64,000 nt of DNA from Bacteroidales bacterium (GTDB lineage: Bacteria; Bacteroidota; Bacteroidia; Bacteroidales; F082). The stretch is taken from positions 1 through 64,000 of the forward strand of contig JAEEQP010000015.1 of the NCBI GenBank assembly GCA_016285355.1. Reading direction: 5' to 3'. Made by a program: the position numbers and the translations under genes. The notes beneath the pieces were generated by a model that saw only the letters and a list, made by a program, of their open reading frames with translations, was not told the origin of the DNA and made no database searches. This document shows positions 17,172-25,325 of the stretch, piece after piece; within the stretch, counting starts at the first letter, position 1; each line of letters begins with the position of its first letter.

Positions 17172-18844
17172 TTGCTTGAATCGAGGGCTTGCTTTGTGTC
17201 CTTGATGTTTTTCAAAACAGCCTTTGTATAGGGATGTTCTTTGCCAAGTTTGTTCTTGCGGATTTGATAAGCCTTGTTGTAATAGTCCAAAGCAGTTTTG
17301 TATTTGCCTATGGCTTGATACACTAAACCAATTTCATTGTATGACGTTGCGATAGAGGGGTGTTCCTTATCAAGATGTTTTTCTCTAATCGCTAAAGCCT
17401 TGAACAAGTATTCCATAGCCTTGCCGAAATTGCTCTGTTTGCTATAGAACATACCGAGACTGTTGTATGAGATGGCGGTTTCGGGGTTATTCGTGCCATA
17501 GTTTTTCTCCCTAATCGACAAAGCCTTGAGCATGAACAACAATGCATTATCATAGTCGTCTTGGCTTAAATACACCAATCCAATATCATTATAAGTGGTG
17601 GCAGCAGAAGGATCTTCTGAGTCAGGAGATTTCTCAATTATTGCCAATGCCTTTTGATAGTATTCCAAAGCCTTGTTGTATTCGCCCAGATCATTATACA
17701 CCGATGCAATATTCATGTTTGATTGTGCAATACTAGGATCCTCCATGCCAAGTTCTTCCTCTCTTATTTCCAAAGCTTTGAAATGAAACTCTATAGCTTT
17801 ATTATAGTCGCCTTTATTCTTGTATACTAAGCCAAGGTTGTTGTAAATTGAAGCCGTTTCAGAATGCTTTGTACCAAAGATTCTTTCCCTTATTGTCAAA
17901 GCCTTATGAAGATATTCTATGGTTTTGTCGTAATCGCTTTGTTTCCAATATATCCCACCAATATTGTTATAAGAGGTGGAAGTAATTTCATGTTCGTTGC
18001 CATACAACTCTTCGGCAAGGCCAATTTGACGAAGGTAGATTACTTCGGCATCATGGTATAGACCATACTCTTCCAAGAACCAAGCATAGTCAGACAACAA
18101 ATAAAAGTATTTCTTTTTGTCATAAGTCGTGGCTGCAGCCCAGCGGTCGGCTTTCTTGTACAACTCAATGACTTTGACAATTTTGGCGGCTATGGTGTCG
18201 TCCTCGTTGGCCATTACGGTCTTGGCCTGCTGAACAAGTTCGTCGATATCTTGATGAATTTTTTCCCGCAATTGGGATTGTTTCTGTTCGTTTTGTTCGT
18301 ACTCAGCAAATCTGGTATCTCCATCCTTTTCCGTGATGTTTTCCTGTATAACTGTAGATGCGCTTTTTATCTCTAATAATAGCCTTTCATATTTCAGTAG
18401 CCCAAGGATAAACTGTGATTCCAAGTCTGCAATGTCTTTGCAGGTATACCAATAAAACTTTTCTTCAATTAGTCGTTTTTGAAAGTCCTTTAATTCTGTG
18501 CTTTTCTCTGCTTCCGGCACATCGAAACAGAATACATAAATCTCATGCCGCTTCCTTTTCTGTAATTTTTGTGCCACGTCAAACTCGTGGACCGTCATTT
18601 CCCCAGCCTTGCCTTTGAATAGGAAGACGGATACATCGCATTCACTTAGGAGTTTGTCGATATCGTGTTGTGGTGGGGTGCCGATATTCCCCGAACGGAT
18701 GTCCTCGCATTTGAGCACTTCAACTTCAATGCCATCATTTTTAAATATTGGGCGGACGGAATTCATAAGGTAGTCGCCCAATATCACCCGTTCATAATGC
18801 AGTTCGGTGATGGAGGAGCCAAGGAAAATCTTTATGATATGCAT
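17168..18844 (-). CDS. DUF4062/TIR-like protein with tetratricopeptide repeats
   Basis: The 558-aa protein starts MHIIKIFLGSSITELHYER, then has CDVSVFLFKGKAG (~70-82): the alternating strand/helix pattern of DUF4062, a TIR-like fold. Residues ~280-540 hold six near-perfect 42-residue kinesin-light-chain-type TPRs (for example YNNLGLVYKNKGDYNKAIEF) and a partial seventh. ATG at 18844 is chosen because a -7 box (18872-18879) would overlap any earlier start. TIR- or DUF4062-type domains joined to repeat sensors are seen in signalling and defence proteins, so a sensor/effector role is plausible next to the RM genes. No catalytic residue could be fixed by eye. Confidence 0.8.
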   Translation of the reverse strand: MHIIKIFLGSSITELHYERVILGDYLMNSVRPIFKNDGIEVEVLKCEDIRSGNIGTPPQHDIDKLLSECDVSVFLFKGKAGEMTVHEFDVAQKLQKRKRHEIYVFCFDVPEAEKSTELKDFQKRLIEEKFYWYTCKDIADLESQFILGLLKYERLLLEIKSASTVIQENITEKDGDTRFAEYEQNEQKQSQLREKIHQDIDELVQQAKTVMANEDDTIAAKIVKVIELYKKADRWAAATTYDKKKYFYLLSDYAWFLEEYGLYHDAEVIYLRQIGLAEELYGNEHEITSTSYNNIGGIYWKQSDYDKTIEYLHKALTIRERIFGTKHSETASIYNNLGLVYKNKGDYNKAIEFHFKALEIREEELGMEDPSIAQSNMNIASVYNDLGEYNKALEYYQKALAIIEKSPDSEDPSAATTYNDIGLVYLSQDDYDNALLFMLKALSIREKNYGTNNPETAISYNSLGMFYSKQSNFGKAMEYLFKALAIREKHLDKEHPSIATSYNEIGLVYQAIGKYKTALDYYNKAYQIRKNKLGKEHPYTKAVLKNIKDTKQALDSSN

Positions 18845-18871
18845 GTTTTTTACGCTTGCTGTTTGATGCCT

Positions 18872-18879
18872 CAAACATA
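18872..18879 (-). promoter_or_regulatory. -7 box for the DUF4062-TPR gene
   Basis: The minus strand reads TATGTTTG (TAnnTTTG) 27 bases before the ATG at 18844. No clear -33 element. Confidence 0.35.
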
Positions 18880-19010
18880 CAACTAATTTGTGAAGTATAA
18901 TTGTTTTACATAAAATAAAAGTCGTACTATGTGATTTGGCACATCACTAGACAAAAAATGATACAAAGAAAACTCTAATCTTTGCCGCCACAAAAAAACC
19001 ATAAGGCTCT

Positions 19011-19328
19011 ATGTCAGACCAACCTGCTAACAACAATACTTTTCCTACTTACAAGTCCTCAGAGCTCATCGCCACCTTTAGCGCGGCTTTGGGCCGACAG
19101 AACGAGTTCGCTAAGCTCGTCAGTCTTCGCGGCATTTATTAGCAACGCCAGAACAACCCGCAGTGGGCGTATGCCTATGCTGGCCTTCGCGATGAGTCCT
19201 CGCAAGAGGAAATCACGCTCCGCATCCCCAAAGCAATGTATGAGAGCCTCGCAGATGGCAACCTCCATGGGCGGCATCTTTGTACCAATGCCTTTATGAA
19301 ATCGACAGTCAAGGCTTCAAAAGAATGA
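19011..19328 (+). pseudogene. Broken gene, possibly XseA-like/OB-fold protein N-terminus
   Basis: The frame from ATG 19011 reads MSDQPANNNTFPTYKSSEL, LGRQNEFAKLVSLRGIY, then a TAG at 19140, and continues in frame with QRQNNPQWAYAYAGLRDES and ITLRIPKAMYESLADGNL. One C-to-T change (CAG to TAG) would explain the stop. The text after DGNL drifts, and another frame (CLYEIDSQGFKRM) looks more protein-like, suggesting a further frameshift or truncation. The pattern recalls OB-fold/exonuclease VII large-subunit-like proteins, but I cannot confirm this. It ends 15 bases from the three-gene operon, so it probably was cut when that operon arrived. Confidence 0.5.
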
Positions 19329-19343
19329 TTAATAGATACAATA

Positions 19344-20219
19344 TTAATAATCCTCAGGGATGTTATCTTGAACTTGGCGGAGTTTTTTGATGTCAATGTT
19401 TTCGTAATTGTCATCGCCTATATTCAGGTGATACGCGTGAAATCCAAGTTGGGGCGTGTCTCCTTCGTTTTCGAAATAGATGAAACAATTGTTCTCTTCA
19501 TCATAATACCAAAGCGCAGAATCTTTGTCATTGCCAATAGCACAACAAAGTAATTGATTGGTTTGTGCATCATTGGTCAATAACTGAGCTGCTGTATGTG
19601 TTCCATGATGGTCAAATATGGTTTTGGCTCTATGATTAGCATCGCCATGCTTGTCGGAATAATGATAAGTACGTTTAGGTTGTCTATATATTGAAAGCCA
19701 TTTGTGTAAGGATGGGATGTCGCTCATTGCAGGTAGTGAAACAGGCTCATGGCTACTACTCTGCAAAATGACCTTGTTGTCAATAGTATCAATGGCTCCA
19801 TGATGAATTAACACACAAGAAATGCCTTGGGATTGGCACCATGCCATATAGCCCAACATATCTGTCGTAATATCATTTTCATATAGTTTATACAAAATGT
19901 TCTTTTGCTCCTCAATCAAAGGACGTTCTGTCACGCCAAGTGCTGCAAATTGAGACAAAAACGTTTGCTCAATATTTGGATAGCTTTCAGAAAGCAATGT
20001 TGATTGATATAGTAAACCATCAAAATTGTCTAAATCATAATAGGTGTTTTTTCGTTCGCATCGGAAGAAATCCAAAACATCAATCACGGAATAAAATTCA
20101 TTCTCTATAGATGAGGTGTTTAAAGAGAATGTGTCTCCATGAATATATTGATGAGATGGCGGCCTGGATTGGTCAACATACTCCTTGAATAATAGGTAAA
20201 TGCTGGTTTGATTATTCAT
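19344..20219 (-). CDS. Uncharacterised 291-aa protein, last gene of the SinR-like/DUF3696 operon
   Basis: No named family is recognised. It is cytosolic with no membrane segment. The middle has YMAWCQSQGISCVLIHHGAID (in pieces), and the C-terminal ~110 residues have YSDKHGDANHRAKTIFDHHG, then LLCCAIGNDKDSALWYYDE and FIYFENEGDTPQLGFHAYHL. The KHG...LL..AI....LW.YD...F..F...FHAYHL arrangement looks like a conserved partner of DUF3696 ATPases, recalled and not verified. Histidines in HHG repeats could bind metal or be catalytic. It overlaps the ATPase by four bases (ATGA), so the two are co-translated. A toxic effector released by the ATPase is one possibility. Confidence 0.75.
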   Translation of the reverse strand: MNNQTSIYLLFKEYVDQSRPPSHQYIHGDTFSLNTSSIENEFYSVIDVLDFFRCERKNTYYDLDNFDGLLYQSTLLSESYPNIEQTFLSQFAALGVTERPLIEEQKNILYKLYENDITTDMLGYMAWCQSQGISCVLIHHGAIDTIDNKVILQSSSHEPVSLPAMSDIPSLHKWLSIYRQPKRTYHYSDKHGDANHRAKTIFDHHGTHTAAQLLTNDAQTNQLLCCAIGNDKDSALWYYDEENNCFIYFENEGDTPQLGFHAYHLNIGDDNYENIDIKKLRQVQDNIPEDY

Positions 20220-21376
20220 CGCCTTTTTCTATTGGAAGAATACAAATCGCGAAGATCCATGGCGTACTGTTCGAAGAATTGTTGGGGAGGATTGAGAATG
20301 TGTCCTTCTTGTGTGATTTCAAGGTTTTGGACAGAAGACTCGTAGTGCCCATCTTCTCCTCTATGTCCTGAAAAGAAAAGGACCTGTATGTCTTCGACAG
20401 AAAGATCAATATTACTATTCTTGACAGCAAGGAGCGAAGTGTTTAAAATATGGTCACTATGGGTCTCCACAAACACTTGAATTTTTTTCTTGATGGCATA
20501 ATCAATGATAACATTCATCAGCTTTGCTTGGGCTGCAGGATGAAGGTGGGCTTCAGGATTTTCTATAATTAAGGTATCTTCCTCTTTGGCAATTGCTAAA
20601 GCTGTTATTACCGACAAAATATATCCATGTCCATAACCAACATTGATAGGTTGAAATAAAACGTCGTCTTTTGCTGAGTTAAGTGTAAACACAAGTTCGT
20701 TTGCCTGTGGCTCAATATGAAAAGAAGAGCCGTCAAGAATATTGTCCATAACACGTTCTACTTCATCTATAATTCCCTGATTACGATTGTTCCACAGCAC
20801 GCTAAGTACATTTGAACCATCAGGAGTCAAATCAACAGCGCTTTCATCCATCGGTTCACGATATTGTGCTGTTTTGCGATCAGCAGCGATATAATGAATA
20901 TGACGTAAAGAAATAAGTGAAGGATAATCGCTCAATTGGGAAAGACTTATGTTGAAATCCGAACTAAAATCAGAATTAAAATCGCCCATTGTGTTCCCAG
21001 AGCTATCAAAGATAGAATTTCCATTGACTTTAGCATCTGATAATTCGATAAGCGTAGGCTTTAGGTTGCTGCGATCATACTTTAACCAAAACTCATTATC
21101 TCCTTCATTATTTGTCACGATATGAAACACAATGGTGGTATCGGCATCATAAACGTTATGGACATCAGCATATAATCCTAAATTCACCCATTTGCCATTT
21201 GTGAGCAGTGAGTTCATGGCTTGTTTATCCCATGTTTGGGATAAAGTGAGTAATACTTGAAACAATGAGGATTTGCCACGTCCATTGGCGCCTGTTAACA
21301 GGTTTACTCTGCCCAATTCAAGCAATGGCGTTCGTCTTAGGCTTTTAAATCTCTCTATCTGTATTTTCTTGATCAT
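20216..21376 (-). CDS. DUF3696-type AAA/ABC ATPase (OLD/SMC-like)
   Basis: The 386-aa protein starts MIKKIQIERFKSLRRTPLLE, has Walker A GANGRGKS (~30-37), an extended middle insertion, a signature-like region, Walker B TLIIENPEAHLHP (~276-288, the ENPE Glu as catalytic base) and the D/H-switch ETHSDHILN (~310-318). This is the architecture of recombination/defence ATPases with a C-terminal DUF3696 region. No TOPRIM domain is present, unlike OLD nucleases, so nuclease activity would have to come from a partner. It starts inside the end of the small SinR-like gene (32-base overlap) and is followed by the 291-aa gene. Confidence 0.85.
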   Translation of the reverse strand: MIKKIQIERFKSLRRTPLLELGRVNLLTGANGRGKSSLFQVLLTLSQTWDKQAMNSLLTNGKWVNLGLYADVHNVYDADTTIVFHIVTNNEGDNEFWLKYDRSNLKPTLIELSDAKVNGNSIFDSSGNTMGDFNSDFSSDFNISLSQLSDYPSLISLRHIHYIAADRKTAQYREPMDESAVDLTPDGSNVLSVLWNNRNQGIIDEVERVMDNILDGSSFHIEPQANELVFTLNSAKDDVLFQPINVGYGHGYILSVITALAIAKEEDTLIIENPEAHLHPAAQAKLMNVIIDYAIKKKIQVFVETHSDHILNTSLLAVKNSNIDLSVEDIQVLFFSGHRGEDGHYESSVQNLEITQEGHILNPPQQFFEQYAMDLRDLYSSNRKRR

Positions 21377-21650
21377 ATAAATTTGTTTTGAACCACTGCC
21401 AAAAAGCTTTGGGCATCCAGCCTATCGGTCTATTGCTTGAATGAATGGGCATCATTATTACCATGTCTTTTTCGCTAGGTAAATGACTTTTTAATTTTTT
21501 GATCTCAGCTTCTACGTCAAGGTTGCTTGAAGACACAAACCAGATGTCATCCATTGGGTGCTGGAAACTACCAAGAGATTTAATATACTCTTTTAATCCA
21601 GTGTAATCATAGAGCCCTTCATTTATATTATATGCAATAAGATATACCAT
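21345..21650 (-). CDS. SinR/Cas2-like small protein
   Basis: The 101-aa protein starts MVYLIAYNINEGLYDYTGL, then has KSLGSFQHPMDDIWFVSSS and an end GWMPKAFWQWFKTNLY. The YLI.YDLN..... .L.EAIK.LG......WFV.S..........L......D.......W.W pattern is the SinR-family (Cas2-like ferredoxin fold) signature. Start at the ATG of MVYLIAY is preferred over one nine codons upstream. It is first in the operon and lies 24 bases after a -7 box. Cas2-like proteins include nucleases and structural adaptors; here the aspartate of the usual D-N-x strand is Asn (YNIN), so nuclease activity may be absent. Confidence 0.75.
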   Translation of the reverse strand: MVYLIAYNINEGLYDYTGLKEYIKSLGSFQHPMDDIWFVSSSNLDVEAEIKKLKSHLPSEKDMVIMMPIHSSNRPIGWMPKAFWQWFKTNLYDQENTDREI

Positions 21651-21674
21651 CGTTATTTTGTAATAATAAGCTTG

Positions 21675-21682
21675 CAAAGATA
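21675..21682 (-). promoter_or_regulatory. -7 box of the three-gene SinR-like/ATPase/291-aa operon
   Basis: The minus strand reads TATCTTTG, a strong match to TAnnTTTG, 24 bases before the first ATG. It supports independent transcription of the operon. The -33 element is not clear. Confidence 0.45.
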
Positions 21683-21773
21683 CATTTTTTTCTATTCATA
21701 AATGTTTCTCGTTTTGAATATTGTAAAATCTACTCCTATCAAAAGGAAACTTCATGTGAGCGGACAAAGCCCC

Positions 21774-24700
21774 TTATTTCTTCACCACTTTCTTAACGCT
21801 CATTCCTTCCTCTGTCTGGATGCTCAAGAAATACAAACCTTGTGGTAACGCAGTCATGTCGATTCCGAAGGCATCGTGCTTCACCGATTTTTCAAAGACG
21901 CAAGCACCAGTAACAGTGATAAGACGCACATACTGAATGCCTTCGCCTTGCAAAGTCAACTGGTCACTGACAGGATTAGGATAGACCACCAAGGTTTCGT
22001 CTTGGGTCGTGGTTTCTTCAATGCCTACGCTGGGGCCAAGATAAACGGTGTTTGAAAGCTCGGTCTCGCGTCCATTCCAAAAGGCTGTGACGTTGTACCT
22101 CTGGTTTTCAGTGGTGTTGTAGTTAGCTTGCGTGGCCGTGAGGGTCTCGTAGCCTAACACCAACTGCTCTTCGCCGCCTTCCTCCGGACCCCAATACACG
22201 TTGTAAGTGAAGTCGCTGTCACCGTCCATAGGGCTGGTGTAGCCACGCAGCATCCATGACACGTATTGACCAAATTCAGTGGCGGGTTTCCAGAAGGCTC
22301 CTTGTTTGAGCAGACAGCTGTTGCCTTCGCCAACGTAATTGCAGCAGGGGATGGGCTTGGTAGTGCCCGAGGTGGCGACGCATATCCACAAGGGTAGGGT
22401 GGGGTCGAAATCAACAGGCTCGTCCAAGGCGAATCTGACAAATTCATAGCTGGCTTCCATGTCGCGCTCCTGCACATAGAGGGTGGTATTGTTGTTGGCT
22501 AACTCACCGTTGTAGATAGTGAAAGTGAAATGACCAGTGGAGCAGTCGAACAACTCGATATGCGTGAGCGGATGGCCAGCAAAATGCGCCAGGTACTCAG
22601 GCTCCATCTTGATGCCCCATTTGTGGTTGCTCGATCCGATTTGTTCAATGAACTGGTTGTCGTCGTAAGCAAACAGACCTTGTCCGAAGAACTCAGGGGC
22701 TTCCCAACTAAGTTCCACATGGCCGTCGCTGTAGGTGCCTTCGAGGTTTTGCGGAGGCTCGCAGTAGTAATTCATCACGCTGGCATACACGCTTTGGTCT
22801 GGGTTCCATGTCGATGTACCGTTGAGGGTGGTCTCTACATGGTAGCGGTAGGTGCCCGAACGCATGATTTTGTCGTCGAGGTAAGTATAGCCTTCTTGTG
22901 ACGCTATCTTTCTGTCGCCACGATAGATGTCGAAAGTACAGTTCTCGGTGGGTACAGTCCAGTGGAGTTGGATGCTTTGACCATCGGAGGTGGCAGTTAC
23001 GTTTTGAGGCGGAATCAAGCCTAAACTCTCGTCTGCCACGGTATAGGTGGCGATACAACCCGAAGCGGGTGCTTCCATGTCAAAAATGGTTTCCTCGCCA
23101 GAAGCGTTCAAACTCGTAGCCCGCACATGAATCCCCTGACTCTCAGGGTCGAAACCGGCATTCCAGTTGAAAGTGATTTCGGTGTTGGCGGGCACATGCA
23201 AATCGGTCTCGGCCTGAGTGCCTTCATAAATGGTAAGATACTCGGTCTTCATCTCCGACAGGTTGTAACTCACCTCCAACTCACCGCCTTTGGTGCCGTA
23301 AGGAGAATCGGAAGTTATGGAGAGATGGATGGTTTCATAGTTGCCGAGGATGACCCAGGTTTTCGATTCGGCGCTATAAAGGTGCATCAGTCCTGCGTCA
23401 ACAGAGAGCACACTGTAGATATGAAATCCGTAGTCGGCCTCGGTATAGGGATGGACAAAAGTCGTGTCGGTGACCTCAGCGATTGTAATGCCGTCACGAT
23501 ATACATAATAGTAGCCAGCATAAGGATTTGCATCCCATGAAAGCTCCACTTGATGTTCCAGACTGTTGACATGGGCAACGAAATTTTCTGGTCCTGGTGC
23601 GCTTCCCTCTCCTCCGTATGGCTTGATAACGAAACTCATCCTATCGCCAGTTCTGCTGATGTTGGTGATTTCAAAGCCTGGGTCATAAAACTGATAGGGT
23701 TGGTTGTTAATGAAGGGATAAGGGTCAGTGTTGTAGTTGAAGCAGGTTCTTCCTGATTCTTCGCTGAAATATGCATGGTTAAGGTCACCAGCCTCGTCAG
23801 GGGTTCCGCCGGGGCGGAAGAGATAGACTTCGTCAAGATAGTCGTTGCCGTTCCATCCTGCATTGCCGTCAAAACGTGTATCAATGCGATAAATCAGCAT
23901 TCCGCTGCCAGGAATCTGGCTTTCGAAAATATTGCTCTTGTCGCGGTACTCGACAAAGAAATACTGGTCATTTGTAACAGGAATCATGTAACCGTTGCGG
24001 CGACCGCCTTCCCAAGAGACAGATTCCAGTTCGTAATTGCCGAAAGCGTCAGGTTCTGGGTTGATGACAGGAATCTCATCCACCCAGTGACCATATTTGT
24101 ATTTCATGTACGTGCTCATTTGTTGCGGTGGTTCAGTGGTACCGCACATGAGGTCCCATGAGCCTACAGGGTCAATGCCGCCACTGTAATGGTATAAGTC
24201 GGGGGCACCGAGCGAGTGGAACATCTCGTGGCAGAGCGTGCTGACATTGAAGTAGCCTCCGATTTCAAGTTGCAGGTTGAAGTCGTAGACTTGCAGGTCA
24301 TGGAGCGGCACGTAACGATCGTAGATGCACCAACGGTGTGGCCAAAGCAAAGAGGCCCATTCGCCAGGTTGACCTTTGATGACAAACACCACATTGTCGA
24401 CCATTCCGTCGTCGTTGTAATCAAGGTCGAGGGTGTCGGGCACTTGGTCAGCCACATAGTAAATGGCACGCTCCAACATCGAGAACTCGCGGTCGGCGGT
24501 CTCACCGTCATGATAACCCATGGGATTGGTCACAGGGTCGTAAGGCATGTAGTATTCTTTCGGGTAGATGTCCTCGTAGGAAAGGATGGTTTGACCGTCA
24601 GGTTCGGGATAGAAATAGGAGCGCAGGTCAAGTTGGTTATAGCTGGTGTGGTGGTAGTAGTTGTGCAGCGAGATGGACTCGTAGTTGGAGGCGTTGAACA

Positions 24701-25178
24701 TGGAGTCAACGGTCGAGAAAGGCGTAGTGTGATAGGTGTCGCCCGCAAAACGGATAAAGACGACCAGGTTGTTATAACGGCCATGGTTGAGCTCGCGGTT
24801 GGCAGGCCGCTTGATGGGCTTGATATGCTGCTCGCGTTCATGACGACGTTGCAGATATTCTTGCTCTGAAATCTTTACGTAGGGTTGAAGTCCAACCTCA
24901 GCAGGGTCAACACTATTGACGCGGTATGGAGAAGCGACCACCTTGCCTTGGCTGTCGTGCATGGCATAGCAGTAGTAGCCGCCTTCGCCTTTCACGATGG
25001 TGAAGCCGTTGGCATCATGCACATAGTTGTAAAACTCATCGCCCGAGGCAAAACATTCGATGATCTGACCGTCAGGTTGGGTGAGACGAACGGGGATGTT
25101 CCTTAAAGGAGCAGCAAACGTCCATTGAAACGCGCTCAAAACGAGGGCGAAAACAAATAGTAAAAATGTTTTTTTCAT
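21774..25178 (-). CDS. Secreted M6-family metalloprotease with T9SS tail
   Basis: The 1,134-aa protein has a signal peptide (MKKTFLLFVFALVLSAF), a pro-region (residues ~25-120), and an M6 immune-inhibitor-A-like catalytic domain with the zinc site HEMFHSLGAPDLYH (~314-327). Fibronectin-III-like segments follow (~545-620, ~725-815), then a cleaved-adhesin-like segment (~815-1000; WGIKMEPEYLAHFAGHPLTH). The end, VYPNPVSDQLTLQGEG to KKVVKK, is a type A T9SS sorting domain. It degrades extracellular proteins after export through T9SS and surface attachment or release. The gene is alone, with repeat elements between it and the SPFH gene downstream. Confidence 0.92.
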   Translation of the reverse strand: MKKTFLLFVFALVLSAFQWTFAAPLRNIPVRLTQPDGQIIECFASGDEFYNYVHDANGFTIVKGEGGYYCYAMHDSQGKVVASPYRVNSVDPAEVGLQPYVKISEQEYLQRRHEREQHIKPIKRPANRELNHGRYNNLVVFIRFAGDTYHTTPFSTVDSMFNASNYESISLHNYYHHTSYNQLDLRSYFYPEPDGQTILSYEDIYPKEYYMPYDPVTNPMGYHDGETADREFSMLERAIYYVADQVPDTLDLDYNDDGMVDNVVFVIKGQPGEWASLLWPHRWCIYDRYVPLHDLQVYDFNLQLEIGGYFNVSTLCHEMFHSLGAPDLYHYSGGIDPVGSWDLMCGTTEPPQQMSTYMKYKYGHWVDEIPVINPEPDAFGNYELESVSWEGGRRNGYMIPVTNDQYFFVEYRDKSNIFESQIPGSGMLIYRIDTRFDGNAGWNGNDYLDEVYLFRPGGTPDEAGDLNHAYFSEESGRTCFNYNTDPYPFINNQPYQFYDPGFEITNISRTGDRMSFVIKPYGGEGSAPGPENFVAHVNSLEHQVELSWDANPYAGYYYVYRDGITIAEVTDTTFVHPYTEADYGFHIYSVLSVDAGLMHLYSAESKTWVILGNYETIHLSITSDSPYGTKGGELEVSYNLSEMKTEYLTIYEGTQAETDLHVPANTEITFNWNAGFDPESQGIHVRATSLNASGEETIFDMEAPASGCIATYTVADESLGLIPPQNVTATSDGQSIQLHWTVPTENCTFDIYRGDRKIASQEGYTYLDDKIMRSGTYRYHVETTLNGTSTWNPDQSVYASVMNYYCEPPQNLEGTYSDGHVELSWEAPEFFGQGLFAYDDNQFIEQIGSSNHKWGIKMEPEYLAHFAGHPLTHIELFDCSTGHFTFTIYNGELANNNTTLYVQERDMEASYEFVRFALDEPVDFDPTLPLWICVATSGTTKPIPCCNYVGEGNSCLLKQGAFWKPATEFGQYVSWMLRGYTSPMDGDSDFTYNVYWGPEEGGEEQLVLGYETLTATQANYNTTENQRYNVTAFWNGRETELSNTVYLGPSVGIEETTTQDETLVVYPNPVSDQLTLQGEGIQYVRLITVTGACVFEKSVKHDAFGIDMTALPQGLYFLSIQTEEGMSVKKVVKK

Positions 25179-25220
25179 AATTAGTAACTGTTCAAGATTA
25201 AACTATAATGTTTTGATATG

Positions 25221-25287
25221 GGCCCTTCGACAGGCTCAGGGACCTTTAACTCTTGAAAAAGCTAAGGTCGTTGAGCCTGTCGAAACG
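25221..25287. repeat. Inverted pair of a dispersed repeat in the spacer upstream of the M6 protease
   Basis: The left arm ttcgacaggctcagggacc (25226-25244) faces ggtcgttgagcctgtcgaa (25266-25284), 17 of 19 bases paired. The left copy with its two flanking CC/GG pairs (25221-25244) is exactly found, reversed, in the coding sequence at 72-95. The segment could form a hairpin between the two minus-strand genes. Confidence 0.8.
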
Positions 25288-25325
25288 CCGTCCTATATTC
25301 CCATGTTATTATAGGATAAGTTTTG

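Noticed and set aside
18982..19299. Separate 105-codon gene over the broken gene region
   Set aside because: It is out of frame with the more protein-like reading from 19011 and shows Ser/Arg-rich shadow composition.
21345..21650. Small gene as a true CRISPR Cas2
   Set aside because: There is no Cas1, no other cas gene and no array; the SinR-type pattern fits better.
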